Positions 14,746 to 26,043 of a stretch of DNA of 64,000 bases are shown one piece after another. This DNA is from Glandiceps talaboti (taxonomy: Eukaryota; Hemichordata; Enteropneusta; Spengelidae), in assembly GCF_964340395.1 (NCBI RefSeq), contig NC_135549.1, forward strand, positions 5,207,001-5,271,000. The letters are read 5' to 3'. The notes under the pieces are model-generated. The model had not been told where the DNA came from. It saw only the letters and a program-made list of their open reading frames with translations, and ran no database searches. Each line of letters begins with the position of its first letter. Position 1 is the first letter of the stretch. The position numbers and the translations under genes were made by a program.

Positions 14746-17700
14746 TTGTGTATTTACCTTTTGCGTGTATACATTTACATTTATTGACAATACACATGTT
14801 GGGGAATAGTATTTCTTTGTTATATGTTGGTGCTATCGAGTAGGCCGCTTATCAACCATTTTCTGTTCTTTTTTAATTTAAAATAGAAATATTGATATTA
14901 ATTTTATCGGATGAATGGACTGATAATGGCGTTATTGGTGATAACTTGTTCTATGCCATCAAGAACAATTTTTATGAAGCTGTTGAATTATTACTTGACT
15001 TTAACGAGCATAAGGTAAGAGGTTATTTTCTCTTTGTATTGAAAAGTGTGTTGTAGGTTTATCAAAGGATGACCTTCTTTGAACGTAATGTGCAATCTAG
15101 GTAGTAGTTACAAGATATCCCAATATTTACCAAATTAGACAATTTCAACCCTCTTGTCAGAAGCAACACCTTTCAGGACTAATGGCTACATACACTTTTA
15201 GTACATTACGATTCAAATTGTGATTTCTTATTCTCTTTTTTTTCGTTGCCTTGGACTTCTCTTATTTGTTTATGTTTTTCACTATTTAGGCAAACGATGA
15301 CAATGAATATAAAACAATAGAATACAATATATCCTACTCATTGTAGTTTCATGTGCCAAATTCGCTTCTCTCTTATACTCATGTCTTATCCCTTTCAGAA
15401 TGTAATGGACAAGAAGAAAAATCCTCTTATTGTCAACAAAACTGTGTCCCCAGATAGTAAAGAATTTCATAAAGACACAACCCCAATCTTATTGGCTGCA
15501 CACCATAACAATTTAGATATACTTAAGGTAACCAGTTAGACTTATTGCATGTTTCGACTTCAAAATTAGATATAGAAATGACTACTTCACCCTTTTTTCA
15601 CTTTCAATCCTCAAGGATCATTTAATAACTCATAATAAAAGTGACAAAATGGAACGATTATGTACAGATTCAATCCAGTTTGACTCAAACCTACACAACA
15701 TGATAACGAAACAAGCCCCATTGCACAAATACGTTACATAAGACAAAATCATAACAGTATGTATAAGTGACTGTTACTCTTATTGTTTTTTCTTGGTAGC
15801 TACACAATATAATTTAGTTTGTACCCTTTTTCATTTTTGCAGGGACATCAGTCTCGATTAAATGTAGTAGTAAAATGGGAATGGAACATTTTCAGATACT
15901 TCATGTAACTCAAGGTAGAAATAGTACAGCTTGACGTTTCAGATCGAACAGTAATCATCCCGTGATATACAGACAAACCATGTGATACAATGTCAACGAA
16001 TGCCACTGTCTGTATTTCAGTTACTATGGAAACATGGAGCAAAGAAGGTAGAGGAAATCAAATTGGAAACAGAGGTGCACACCATTCAACGATCTATCGG
16101 TATATTAAATAAGTACAGAGCACTCGCTGGTCCTGCCTATATATGCCTAACAGAGACAGAGAAACATGATAAACACGAACCGAAGATTAAAAGTGAAGCG
16201 AGAATGCAAATTTCTGACGAAGTAAATACGTGTTGTATATAGTACAGTGCTGTGCTGTTTAAGATCCTTGTTTTATATTGTGATATTGTTGAGTTTGATA
16301 TGGCAAATAATATCGAGATGGACACTTAAAGACTGGTGCTCAAGGTTTTCACTAATTATACCGTTGTCTGATTGACAATACCTAATCAATGCCTACCTCG
16401 ATGTCCTAAGATAATAAGCTACGTATCCCTACGTAACATGGCACGAGTAATCAGTCATATCCCTTTCCAAAGTTAGACACAAACTAAGTTGTAGTGATTT
16501 TTGTAACTTTGCCACTCTAAGCTTATATCGCTATTGCCAATCTATCTTAATCAATAACTTGTCGGAAACTCTCTAACTCAGAAACCAACTAGTAAACTAA
16601 AATAACATAGAGCTAAACCTTCCCCTCCCTCCACTGATTTCTATAGAAATAATAACTTAACTTGATACCTTCCAATTCCCAGGGTCAAAGTATACACAGC
16701 AACGGTCAGGAGCAAATAGTTTTCCATCTTGGAGGGAAAATACATGAGCATATGTCATCAGGCATCTTCACTAATCTTGTCATAAACTCTGTAACTCAGA
16801 AACTTACTGTCTAGTTAAGTAAAATAACATATAGCTAAACCAATTTACTCATATAGGAATGAATCGCTTAAAGAAATTATTATGATCGTCAGTTAATTTG
16901 GAAAATATCAGTTTGAATTTCAATTTGCCTATAAAGTAACGTACGTTTAATAAGACGGGCGGGGCGGGAGGGAGGGGTGATGCGGATTAAAAGAGTAATT
17001 ATAATAAACAAATCTATGACAATGATTGTAAATAAATAAATAAATTGTATTTATTAAAATTACAAATTCAGATAGATACCCACGATTTTATATTTCTATA
17101 GGGGCCTGAAATATTTGCCGCTGATGAGAATGGGCCTGATTGTATTGAGGTTTACGAAATGACTGAGAATGAAGCGTCGAATAGATACGAAAAGACATAC
17201 AATGGGGACCCATTCGAAAGAGCTTTCGAGGTAAGATCTAAGTGAAATGACGGGATTATTATGGTGTATATGTCAACACCCGTTTTATTTTACAGTGATA
17301 ACATCAATCTTTCTTCCTGAGGGAATAGTATCGTGGTAACTTCTGCATGTACATACATGCTATCTATCTCTCTGTTGCGTGAATGGAGCACTGTTGTTAC
17401 TGCGAGAGCAAACCCTGACTAAATCGATAAGTCAATCATATCAAGTGTCATTTCTTTCAGCTATCCTACGAATTGAAAGATGTAAGTTCAAAAGAATATG
17501 AATTTCGTGAACAGTACTTGAAATTGTCAACTCAGTGCGAGCAATTTGCTGCAGACTTACTTCAACAGACACGCTACACAGAAGAACTGAATATAGTTCT
17601 CGCCCATACTTCTAAACTGAGGAAAAAGGATGTTGTCGGTGAAGAACGCCCAGCAAAGGTCCTGTATGCTGTGGAGAAAGAACAGAAAATGGTAAGAAGA

Positions 17701-20700
17701 ACGCTATTGAAAATATTTTTTAAAAACACGGTCTGTTTTTGCTGTCGGATACAGTCATCCATTTGGGATTTTCTAGCTAAGACCTTGTGTAGGTATATGC
17801 AGCTCTTTGATAAAATGATATCTACCAATATGTAGAATCCAGGGCTGTCATTTACCATCAGTTCATTCACACACTTTGGATTTTCAAGTGAATACATAAT
17901 GTTAAAGTCTAGAATACAGACATTGAAAAGCAGATGGCGGTGAGAATTTACAGCGGGATGGGGTTTGGAAAGAAAGTACAATTGTTTTTGTAGTAAAAAA
18001 AATTAATTTCTCAATTCACATTTAGTTTGTTGCCCATCCACACTGCCAGCAAGAACTGATCACACTTTGGTACCGTGATGGTGCTCTCAAGAAATGGCGT
18101 GATTCTAGCACTCTCCGAAATGTACTGGTGTCTCTATCTATCATGCTACTCTTTCCATTGCTCTCTATCGCCTATTTCTTTGTACCGTATGGTAGGTTTG
18201 GGACATTCATGAGAACACCGTAAGTAAAAATGTATCATTAATCTGTGAAATATTCTTATTTCAAGCCATCCCCGCCCCACTCCGCATCTGTGATGCACGT
18301 AATGCACAAATATATTGAGCTAATGACAATACATCAAATCTTGATTAAGAAGTTGAAATTAAGTAGTAGTATAATTACACATTTCTGTTTTCCCTAAGGT
18401 ATTCAAAACTGTAACCCCCTCCCCCAACCATCATCGATGTATATGAGTTTAATATAAACAAGATGTATATAAGATATTTGTCGGAAGGCATTGGTTATTA
18501 TTATTCATAGTATGATGCACTATTATGACAGGATATAGGTGAGCGCTTTGTGCGCTGTTTACCTCTGTTTTTCTAAATAAGACCACAATATTCGACGCTG
18601 ACAAACGCTGTGACATCATCAATTACTATGAATATAATGTTAGATTGTAGGCGGTCATTGTGATAGAAAATTCACTTATCAGTGGCAGCACCACAATTGT
18701 TGAAAGTAAACGTACACATTGACATTTACAGGTACGTTAAATTCTTGATGCATACTGCTTCGTATCTGTTCTTCATATTACTGCTGTTTTTGACGACGGT
18801 GGATTTCGGTACATCGAGTAGCGGTGACGATTATTTCACCAAGTCTGCATTGTGCAACCTCTAGGAAGCACACGCATGCGACGAAACATGAGAAGGAGAA
18901 ACGTGAAACACTCAGTAGTTATAAATATATGGTCTAACCACACCCCCTGTGATAGAGGGAATGTAATCGAACGAAGTTCTTCACTGGTATGTGGATTACA
19001 TGCATAAAGTACACTCCTTTGTAAACTGTATTCAGTCTGGTAACCTTGGTTACTTTTCATCGTTCTATTCTAATTTCTACTTTAGGTGGCCCAGGAAAGA
19101 GCGCAAACAGATGCTGGTATTGATGCATTTGCACTGTTGCAGAATGAATCGAATGTAATAAAAGACACAATTTATGCTATTCCTGATAATCAGGATTTCA
19201 ACAATAATATCGATGATATTAGTATACTGGTCACAAATTATTCAGAACTTAATTTCACTACGGAAGTCGGCACTACTACCGGTACCCATAGGTAATGTTT
19301 CTTTCTCGAGACTCTTATCAAGATGATGATGTACATTGTAATCCTCAAATCACTGGACAATAGTAGAAATGTAATATGAATGATAGTTGTTAGTATCATG
19401 CTAATTATCATTAATCTATCGGTTGATAATCAGAAATAGACTACATCAACTGCAACTTGATCTATCTTCTGAAATGTTGGTAAATTGAAATAATCATGGA
19501 AGGTTTCTTTGAAAATCTTTGTAACAAGAATATTAATTTGTGGAATTTTGTCCGATGCAAACTATTACAAAACTCTATTTAAAGTAAAAGCGAAGTCTTG
19601 GGTGAATGAAGTTACGTTTTGTGGTCAATGGATTATGACAGTTAATTTTTATTTACAGAATGTACAGTTAAATTTTATAGTGAGTACAGTCATATTTGCC
19701 ATAGAGCTTCTCTCTTTAAGCGTTAAATCTACAGGCCATCTCACACTTTATTGATTTCAGTTTAATAGAAGAAACTGATATCATTTTTCACACATTCCGC
19801 TCAAACAGCAAATCTGTCTGTTTGTTTGCATACCTGCACTCACGCCTGTCTGTATTTTTGTATGTATCCATCTCTGTCTTTCCCTGTCTGACTTTATGTC
19901 TTTTTCCCTACTTTTCTCCTTTCTTGCACGCCTGTTTCAACCTAATTCTTTTCGAAGAAACGAGTCAACCATTCATGATAACAATACAACTATACACCAT
20001 ACATCCTCTGTATTAACCAACCGAGTGTCAACCATTATCGAAGCTTCAACTATATCTGGTACCAATACGAGTAAACTGAGTTCATCATCTGCGACGACCA
20101 ACGAAGCTTCAACTGTATCTAGTACCCATACGAATGAACCAAGCACGTCCATTACAACAACCAGTCAGCTGTCAACTATATCTAGTACCCATACGAATAA
20201 ACCAATCACATCATATGTAACAACCAGTCAGCCGTCAACTATATCTAGTACCCACGCGAATGAACCAATCACATCCATTACAACAACCAGTCAGCCGTCA
20301 ACTATATCTAGTACCCATACGAATGAACCAAGCACATCCATTACAACAACCACTCAACCGTCAACTATATCTAGTACCCATACGAATGAACCAAGCACAT
20401 ACATTACAACAACCAGTCAGCCGTCAACTATATCTAGTACCCATACGAATGAACCAAGCACATCTATTATAACAACCAGTCAGCCGCCAATGTTATCTAG
20501 TACTCATACGAACGAACCAAGCACGTCCATTACAACAACCACTCAACCGGCAACTATATCTAGTACCCATACGAATGAACCAAGCACGTCCATTACAACA
20601 ACCAGTCATCCGTCAACTATATCTACTACCAATAAAACTGAATCTAACACATCATCTGCAACAGCTAGCGAAGCTCAAACTGTGTCTAGTACCGATACTA

Positions 20701-23700
20701 AAGAACCTGGCAAATCGTCTCCCATAACCAGTCATGCACCAACCAAATCCAGTGGGCATACAACCCCACCTACCACACCTCTTATAACAACTAGCCTGGA
20801 ATTAACAACAATGTCTTCTTATACAAGTCAAAATAATGTATCTTCCACTGTAACTAGTCCCTACACTCCAACAACACTCCCTCATAAAACTCAACAAACA
20901 ACAAATTCTACCACAATACATGTTGGCACATCTGTTACTGCAGCTACCGGAGACTCCTCTTATCCAAGACCCCAAACAACTCGTCTAGGCACATCAAATC
21001 CTTCAACCGGCGATTACTCAACTACTATCAATCCCCGCACAATTGAATTTGATACTGATATGACTTTTGCTTCATCAAGATCTGACAAAAGTACAACACG
21101 TCACCACACAACTCACACGTAGTACACCTCCTTTAACCACTAAACCTATCACAACCAACCCTCAAACCGCTAAACGCCCATATTCTTCAACAAGTGAGGG
21201 TACAAGCACTATTCTCCCTACGTCTCGGGCTACCAGCCGAGAGACATCTACTCATCTCCTCACAACTGAAACTGATAAACCATATTCTACCACCGATAGA
21301 GCGACCTCATCAACAAGTTCCTACACAAGTCCACTGAAATCAAAGTTCACGACAACAGAGCGAGACACAACAACTGTTAATTATACAACTGAACGTCATA
21401 CATCCTCACTACCTACCAGCCAGCAACTAACTACTACTGGTGAAAAATTAACTAGTAGGCCACATACAACGGAACTTTTTACGTCAGTTGTTACAACGAG
21501 AACAGACCCAAGCACAACTCATCCCTACACAACTGAACGAGATACATCTATTATTACAACAAGCCAATACACAACTACTTCCTTCCACACTACTGTACCT
21601 GAAAAATTGTCACCGACAACAAGCCAAGAGATGACAACTACAATTAGTCCCCAAACAACTCAACATTCAACATCTTTTCCAACAACCAGACAAGTTGCAA
21701 CAACCACTGTGCAGACAACCCCTCCTTCAAGCACTAGACACATAACAACGATTCGACCAACAACTCCTAAGCTTTATCCGACACATCCTAGTGAGGTAGT
21801 AGAACTGATCCTTAACGACGTTTCCTTTGAACATGGTGAAACACGTTCTTTTACAGAACAGCTGATGTACAATGTCACCGAGCTAGTCTTACAGAACATT
21901 TCCCAATACATAGATGTGTTAGGACTCCGTATGTCACAATGTGGGGAATCGCTCGCAAATGTATCTCAAGCTCTCGCCTACGTAGTCAAAGGTATCAATG
22001 CTAGGCTGCCCACCGATCCCCCAACCATCCCTGATGACATCCTGCCGACGGAGCCTGAATACGATGACCTATCATATTCTTTACCAAGGAGTGAGTGGGA
22101 TTCGTGGGAACTCACTCTAGTAGCAGAATGTATCATCGCTTGTGCCAATGTCATCAGCGTGGTAAGGTTTCTTCGAATTATGGTCATAAATGAACACGTC
22201 GGAGCAATGCAAATATCCTTTAGTAAAATGATTGCGGATGTCATGCTCTTCCTTGTGGTGTTTTGTGTGGTATGGGTCGCGTTTGCTCTGGGAATGACTC
22301 AGATATACTGGTCTTACGCAGCGGACGAAGAAGTTAATTGTGTACATGAGGGTGGTTCTCAAAACGACTGCAGTAATCAACCATATGGAGGGTAAGCATA
22401 TTTCATAGTAGATTCTTTTACAACAAACGTTGATGTATGATCTGGGATCTGAACAGCTTGCTGTTTCTGAACAGTCCAATACATTTTGATCGTACCATGC
22501 ACTATAATATATTCGGGTTACACCTGGAGGAGATGGCATTTCTTGCGGTTGTTAAAGTTTTATCAAATGAAAGAAGCAAAGAAACAAAGAAAAATACAAG
22601 TCACTCCTATGTCTAGAAAAAGCAACAGTCTTAAATAGGCATGGTAGTCTGAGGAAAACTAGACCATACACGATGATTTTTCAGTGTCCAAAGTGATACT
22701 TAAAAGTCTATCAGTAGATATACTTTGCTGTTACATCAACAAGTTTATCATAGAAGAACGAGGGAACTACCAGGCACAATTGTAGTGCCATGCTTTCCAG
22801 CGCATCACTTAACTTTTTTTCCTTTTAAATGTATTACATATAGTATCAAAAATTCCATGGCAACTTTATTCTGGTCACTTTTCGGATTGATTGAAATGGA
22901 CACCCTAGTAGTCGACCATGCATCTACTGAATTCTTTGGCGAATTACTCTTTGCCCTTTACCATCTTACTGCTGTAATTATTTTGTTGAATTTGCTGATT
23001 GCCTTCATGGGAACAACATATAGTTATGTGTCCGTGAGTATTGCTATTATTCTCGTCTATCCGTATACATTTTCAAAGGCCACGCAACTCAATCCAAGGT
23101 CCAATTAGTGGCTACTCCACCCAACAAACTACGCGGGTGCATGTACATCACAGCTGCTGTGTGTGTGTGACTATTTTATCTATAAAAATGGAGAAGAAAA
23201 TTTCAACTAATGAAGTCTATTACAGTCCCATCATCTTGGTGAACTTACACATTTAAAGTACAGCAAACGCTAACGTCTTCTAATGGATTTAAAAATAAAG
23301 TATGAATCTTTCTTTAATGTCAGTGTTACCGTAGCTAGTCAACTAACGTTTACATATATATGGTATAACAGCAACATCCTATTTCTAATATAGGCGGTGG
23401 TTATTGATTCGTAACTTAAAAATAATTATCTAATTGCAATATATTGTGAACTGCAGCAGTCCATCACAATATTGACAATTCAATTCAATACTGAAGTATT
23501 CTGGGGAACACAGTATGCTGTATTGAACCTGCCAGTCTTTTCCTTCCTCCAGGAAAATGCCGATGTAGAATGGAAGTTCTATCGCTCACAGATGTGGATG
23601 GGCTACTTTAGACAAGGAGCAACACTGCCGGCCCCGTTCAATGTGATACCAAGTCCAAAGACTATGTGTGGACCCCTGAAGAAAATCTATTATGGTATTT

Positions 23701-24476
23701 GTTGCAGAAAGGAGGGCAAAACTCAAAATGAGGTGATGTGGCATCGATATATTTACTTCTTCATTGTACAATGTCATCTTGAAGCAGCCCCTCACCCTCC
23801 CCAAAGTTCTTTTAACATGATTTGCACTGTCTCTGTGTTCACTGGAAATTGTAAGCCAAACACGATTTGTTTGTATGACCGTTACGCCAAAATGTTCGAT
23901 GGCACTGAACGGGAACAACAGAAGCTCGGTGTTAAAGTTTAAAAAGCTCTTAAAACATATGCGTCTTGACATCCTTCTTGCCACTCTTGATTTTATCGAC
24001 AGTGGGTGATAAACGTTGTTCGAATAGCATACTTTTCCATACGAGTGGCGATCCTCGAGAGAACGCACTCTCACCTTATGACTTTGTATTACCACGGGGT
24101 ACATAGAATAGATTATTTTGAGTGAAGTGGACGAGCAATAACGTATGATTGATAATGTCGTGTCATAAAATAAGTGAAATTTAAACCAATGCATTCTGAA
24201 TATGTTTAATATAACAGTAATTAGTTACATAATAAACACATTATTTTGTATTTTATTTTAAAGGTGAAAAGAGCAACCCTCAAGAACAGACATGATAAAT
24301 ACAAGGCAAGTTTATGGAAATAAAAGATTTTAAAAGATTTTTTAAAAGATTTGTATGTGTATCTGTAATAGCAATATTCATTTACATATACATTATATAC
24401 CCACAGACTGATTTTACTATGTATGTATGTATGTATGTATGTATGTATGTATGAATGTATGTACATTTGTATGTTA

Positions 24477-24528
<52 letters not shown>

Positions 24529-25287
24529 TACATGTATGTATGTATGTTGAGCTATCGATATAACAATGTACTTTGTTAGTACAAGTCATAACTGCTTGAA
24601 ACCACTTGCAAACGTTATGCTTGCTCTTTTAAATTAGATGCCATAACCAAACGGCTATAGCCTTTTAGTATTCTCTTGCGATTAGCAATTCGGGGGAACC
24701 TATGTTTTATATATTTCACAGTAATTATGGTGCTTGTTCCGTAGGTATGTGCAAAGATCTACAATTTACACTTTCCGATTTTTACTTTAACAATCTTATC
24801 ATTTGATCAGTCTGTCGATTGAATATTGTGAGGTACATGTTGCAATTCACTGGATTCCATCACTTATCACAATCACTTCTCAACTGTGTACATAATGTTA
24901 TGAAGAATTGACATTAAGCATCTCTATTTACAAATCAATAGGCTGTCTGCAAGACCTTGGTAAATCGATACTTCGCGAAGACAATGACTAGAAAGAACGA
25001 TGATACCGTTACCACAGTGGATATAATGACCATAAAGCAAGACATATCGACATTTAGGTAGGTTACTTCATTTTATCACAGAGTAGCAGGTAATCTTAAC
25101 AACATATGATAGCATATTCCGAAACTTATCATACATTTAAAATGTGAATTGTAACACTTTTGTATTTCATTATGTCTATATAAAATTTGTAATGTTTGAT
25201 TATAAATTTATACGAAATCAAAATAAAAAAATGTATGTATGTATGTATGTATGTATGTATGTATGTATGTATGTATGTATGTATGTA

Positions 25288-25318
<31 letters not shown>

Positions 25319-25864
25319 ATGTATGTATGTATGTATGTATGTGTGCATGTGTGCATGTATGTATGTATGTATGTATGTATGTATGTTTGTTTGTTTGTTG
25401 TTGTTGTTTCTTTTTTGTTGTTGGTGGGTTGTTTTTTTTTTTTGGGGGGGGGAGTCAGTCAATGTGTGAATAAAATTTATAGTGATGGGTACCATGAGTG
25501 AGAATCAATACAAAATATAGGGTATACGTAGATATCTTTTTAAAAATTTCAAAAGTGTTTGATAATTATTTTTTATTTCAGAGTCCACGTTAATGATATG
25601 ATGCAAAGACTGGAATCAGCAGTGGGTAAAATTGAGAAAGATGTTAAATATTTGGAAACCGAGGTCGAAAAAAGGAAAAATAGAAACCGTCACGTTGTGA
25701 AATCTTTACACCATCGGTTCAGTATTACGTCTGAAAAAGGAGACGAGATTGTGCAAAAGTTGGAGGCGCGACTTTCAGAGAATCATCGCTTCTTTGTGAA
25801 TATACATCAACGTGACACCGAGAGGAGCAACGAAATATTCAAATTTCTTCATAAACCAAACTAG
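13865..25864 (+). CDS. TRPC-like channel gene C with mucin-like ectodomain (structure appears disrupted)
   Basis: Exons: 13865-14039, 14887-15014, 15399-15527, 16021-16221, 17102-17230, 17461-17691, 18026-18219, 18732-18864 (truncated), 19086-19291, 19958-22391, 22844-23033, 23553-23732, 24264-24305, 24942-25057 and 25582-25864. In order they encode ankyrin repeats, DPFERAFE linker helices, the pre-S1 elbow (FVAHPHCQQ), S1, a Thr/Ser-rich extracellular region, S4-S5, the LFW pore helix and S6, the EWKF TRP domain, the IKQDIS segment and a coiled coil ending in LHKPN. Phases agree across all joints except two problems. The S1 exon runs into TAG at 18862, and the exon for the S2 end, S2-S3 linker and S3 (36984-37123 in D) has no counterpart. 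The mucin exon also needs a one-base frame change near 21067-21117. All other exons and splice sites look intact, so this is either a recent pseudogene, an assembly or haplotype error, or an unusual channel. Start ATG chosen by alignment with D. Confidence 0.75.
14119..14263. repeat. (TATG)n/(TG)n/(GGAT)n compound microsatellite
   Basis: Compound repeat in intron 1 of gene C, starting about 80 bases after the exon 1 donor. Open frames through it (MYVC repeats) are artefacts. Confidence 0.95.
14586..14750. repeat. (CTGT)n microsatellite
   Basis: About 165 bp of CTGT repeat with a short CCTG interruption, in intron 1 of gene C. Frames through it spell CLSV on + and TDRQ on - and are not coding. 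Confidence 0.97.
18732..18864 (+). CDS. Gene C exon 8: S1 segment, truncated exon ending in a stop
   Basis: The exon opens in the expected phase with YVKFLMHTASYLFF and a strongly hydrophobic S1, almost identical to gene D exon 8 (36298-36491). Similarity ends after the GDDY residues. D and E continue with about 25 more residues leading into S2, then a donor; here the frame meets TAG at 18862-18864 and no phase-matching donor of good quality precedes it. A weak GTG donor at about 18798 would be in phase with the next exon. S2, the GMTWREIKE linker and S3 are therefore missing. Confidence 0.75.
19086..19291 (+). CDS. Gene C exon encoding the start of the S3-S4 ectodomain
   Basis: It begins VAQERAQTDAG right after a tttag acceptor and ends TTTGTHR at a GTAATG donor, the same boundaries and phases as gene D exon 10 (37438-37613, VAQEREAEMV). 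Conservation is good only at the first residues and the rest diverges. It contains N-glycosylation sequons (NES, NYS, NFT), as expected for an extracellular segment. Confidence 0.8.
19958..22391 (+). CDS. Gene C giant exon: mucin-like Thr/Ser/Pro ectodomain, then S4 and S5
   Basis: A 2434-base exon, against 663 in gene D. The acceptor at 19957 is in the exact phase left by the preceding exon. About 590 residues are dominated by Thr, Ser and Pro, the composition of an O-glycosylated mucin domain, including a 21-residue tandem repeat. Then comes a segment clearly homologous to D (ETRSFTEQLMYNVTELVL and following), the pre-S4 sequence EWDSWELTLVAE, S4 and S5 (ending VAFALGMTQIYWSY) and the Cys pair NC...DC. 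The frame switches by one base between 21067 and 21117: upstream the open frame ends at TAG 21120, and downstream the Thr-rich frame continues to the donor at 22391. Both sides of the shift are Thr-rich, so an extra base is likelier than a hidden intron. Confidence 0.85.
20109..20738 (+). repeat. Coding 63-bp minisatellite (21-aa mucin repeat)
   Basis: Tandem in-frame units of 21 codons with consensus STISSTHTNEPSTSITTTSQ plus Pro. Eight units are well conserved (20109-20612) and two more degenerate ones follow; a further degenerate unit precedes. Variation between units is mostly single substitutions, as expected from unequal exchange within an array. In size and composition it resembles the tandem repeats of membrane mucins. 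Confidence 0.92.
22844..23033 (+). CDS. Gene C pore exon: pore helix, filter and S6
   Basis: Encodes MATLFWSLFGLIEMDTL, the LFW pore-helix motif typical of TRPC channels, with Glu at the filter position (GLIE), followed by S6 (LLNLLIAFMGTTYSYVS). Acceptor tatatag, donor TCC/gtgagt, the same phases as D and E. It is two residues shorter than D after the filter. Confidence 0.9.
23553..23732 (+). CDS. Gene C TRP-domain exon
   Basis: Encodes NADVEWKFYRSQMWMGYF and then TLPAPFNVIPSPK, the TRP-box helix and the following conserved TRPC stretch. It is exactly 180 bases in C, D and E. Confidence 0.92.
24264..24305 (+). CDS. Gene C 42-nt micro-exon followed by a GC donor
   Basis: Fourteen basic codons (VKRATLKNRHDKYK) between the TRP-domain exon and the IKQDIS exon, the same size as the D micro-exon (40820-40861). 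The downstream splice site is AAG/gcaagt, a good match to the minor GC-AG donor consensus. Confidence 0.75.
24418..24547. repeat. (TATG)n microsatellite
   Basis: Interrupted TATG repeat in a 3' intron of gene C. Confidence 0.95.
24942..25864 (+). CDS. Gene C last two exons: IKQDIS segment and short coiled-coil tail
   Basis: Exon 24942-25057 encodes AVCKTLVNRYF to IKQDISTFR (116 bases, as in A and D). Exon 25582-25864 encodes VHVNDMMQRLESAVGKIEKD and a heptad-like coiled coil, ending LHKPN and TAG. The tail stops where A and D continue for some 250 acidic residues, so C has a short cytoplasmic end. Confidence 0.88.
25231..25399. repeat. (TATG)n microsatellite
   Basis: About 170 bp of TATG/TG/TTTG repeats in the last intron of gene C, ahead of T- and G-runs near 25430-25452. 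Confidence 0.96.
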
Positions 25865-25912
25865 GTCTGACAGAGTAGCAACTTAAAGGAAAGCTATTCA
25901 ATCTCGATGGCA

Positions 25913-25918
25913 AATAAA
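25913..25918 (+). promoter_or_regulatory. Candidate polyadenylation signal for gene C
   Basis: AATAAA about 50 bases after the stop. If used, the 3' UTR would be very short. Confidence 0.3.
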
Positions 25919-25993
25919 GTAAACTACTACCCAAGACCCTCCGATTACTGCTACATATACAACACAATTGTCGTGAAAATAGTACTTCCGAGA

Positions 25994-26043
25994 AACCAAC
26001 CCAACCAACCAACCAACCAACCAACCAACCAACCAATCAATCA
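25994..26043. repeat. (AACC)n/(AATC)n microsatellite
   Basis: About 12 tetranucleotide units downstream of gene C. Confidence 0.93.

Noticed and set aside
19509-19754. Hydrophobic open frame in gene C that might be the missing S2-S3 part
   Set aside because: It has no GMTWREIKE-like linker or S3 sequence, lies after the ectodomain-start exon and shows no matching splice sites.
20109-20738. Regular repeats that could suggest a CRISPR-like array
   Set aside because: Units are contiguous, in frame and coding, without unique spacers, in an animal gene.
21782-21990. Possible SEA-type domain between the mucin region and S4 in gene C
   Set aside because: The stretch shared with D (VTELILKNISEYMDV) is too short and lacks a recognisable SEA cleavage motif. 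I left it unnamed.
25231-25500. Open frames of repeated MYVC or YIHT through (TATG)n tracts (also at 14119, 24418, 40890, 51263 and 56723)
   Set aside because: Pure translations of microsatellites inside introns.
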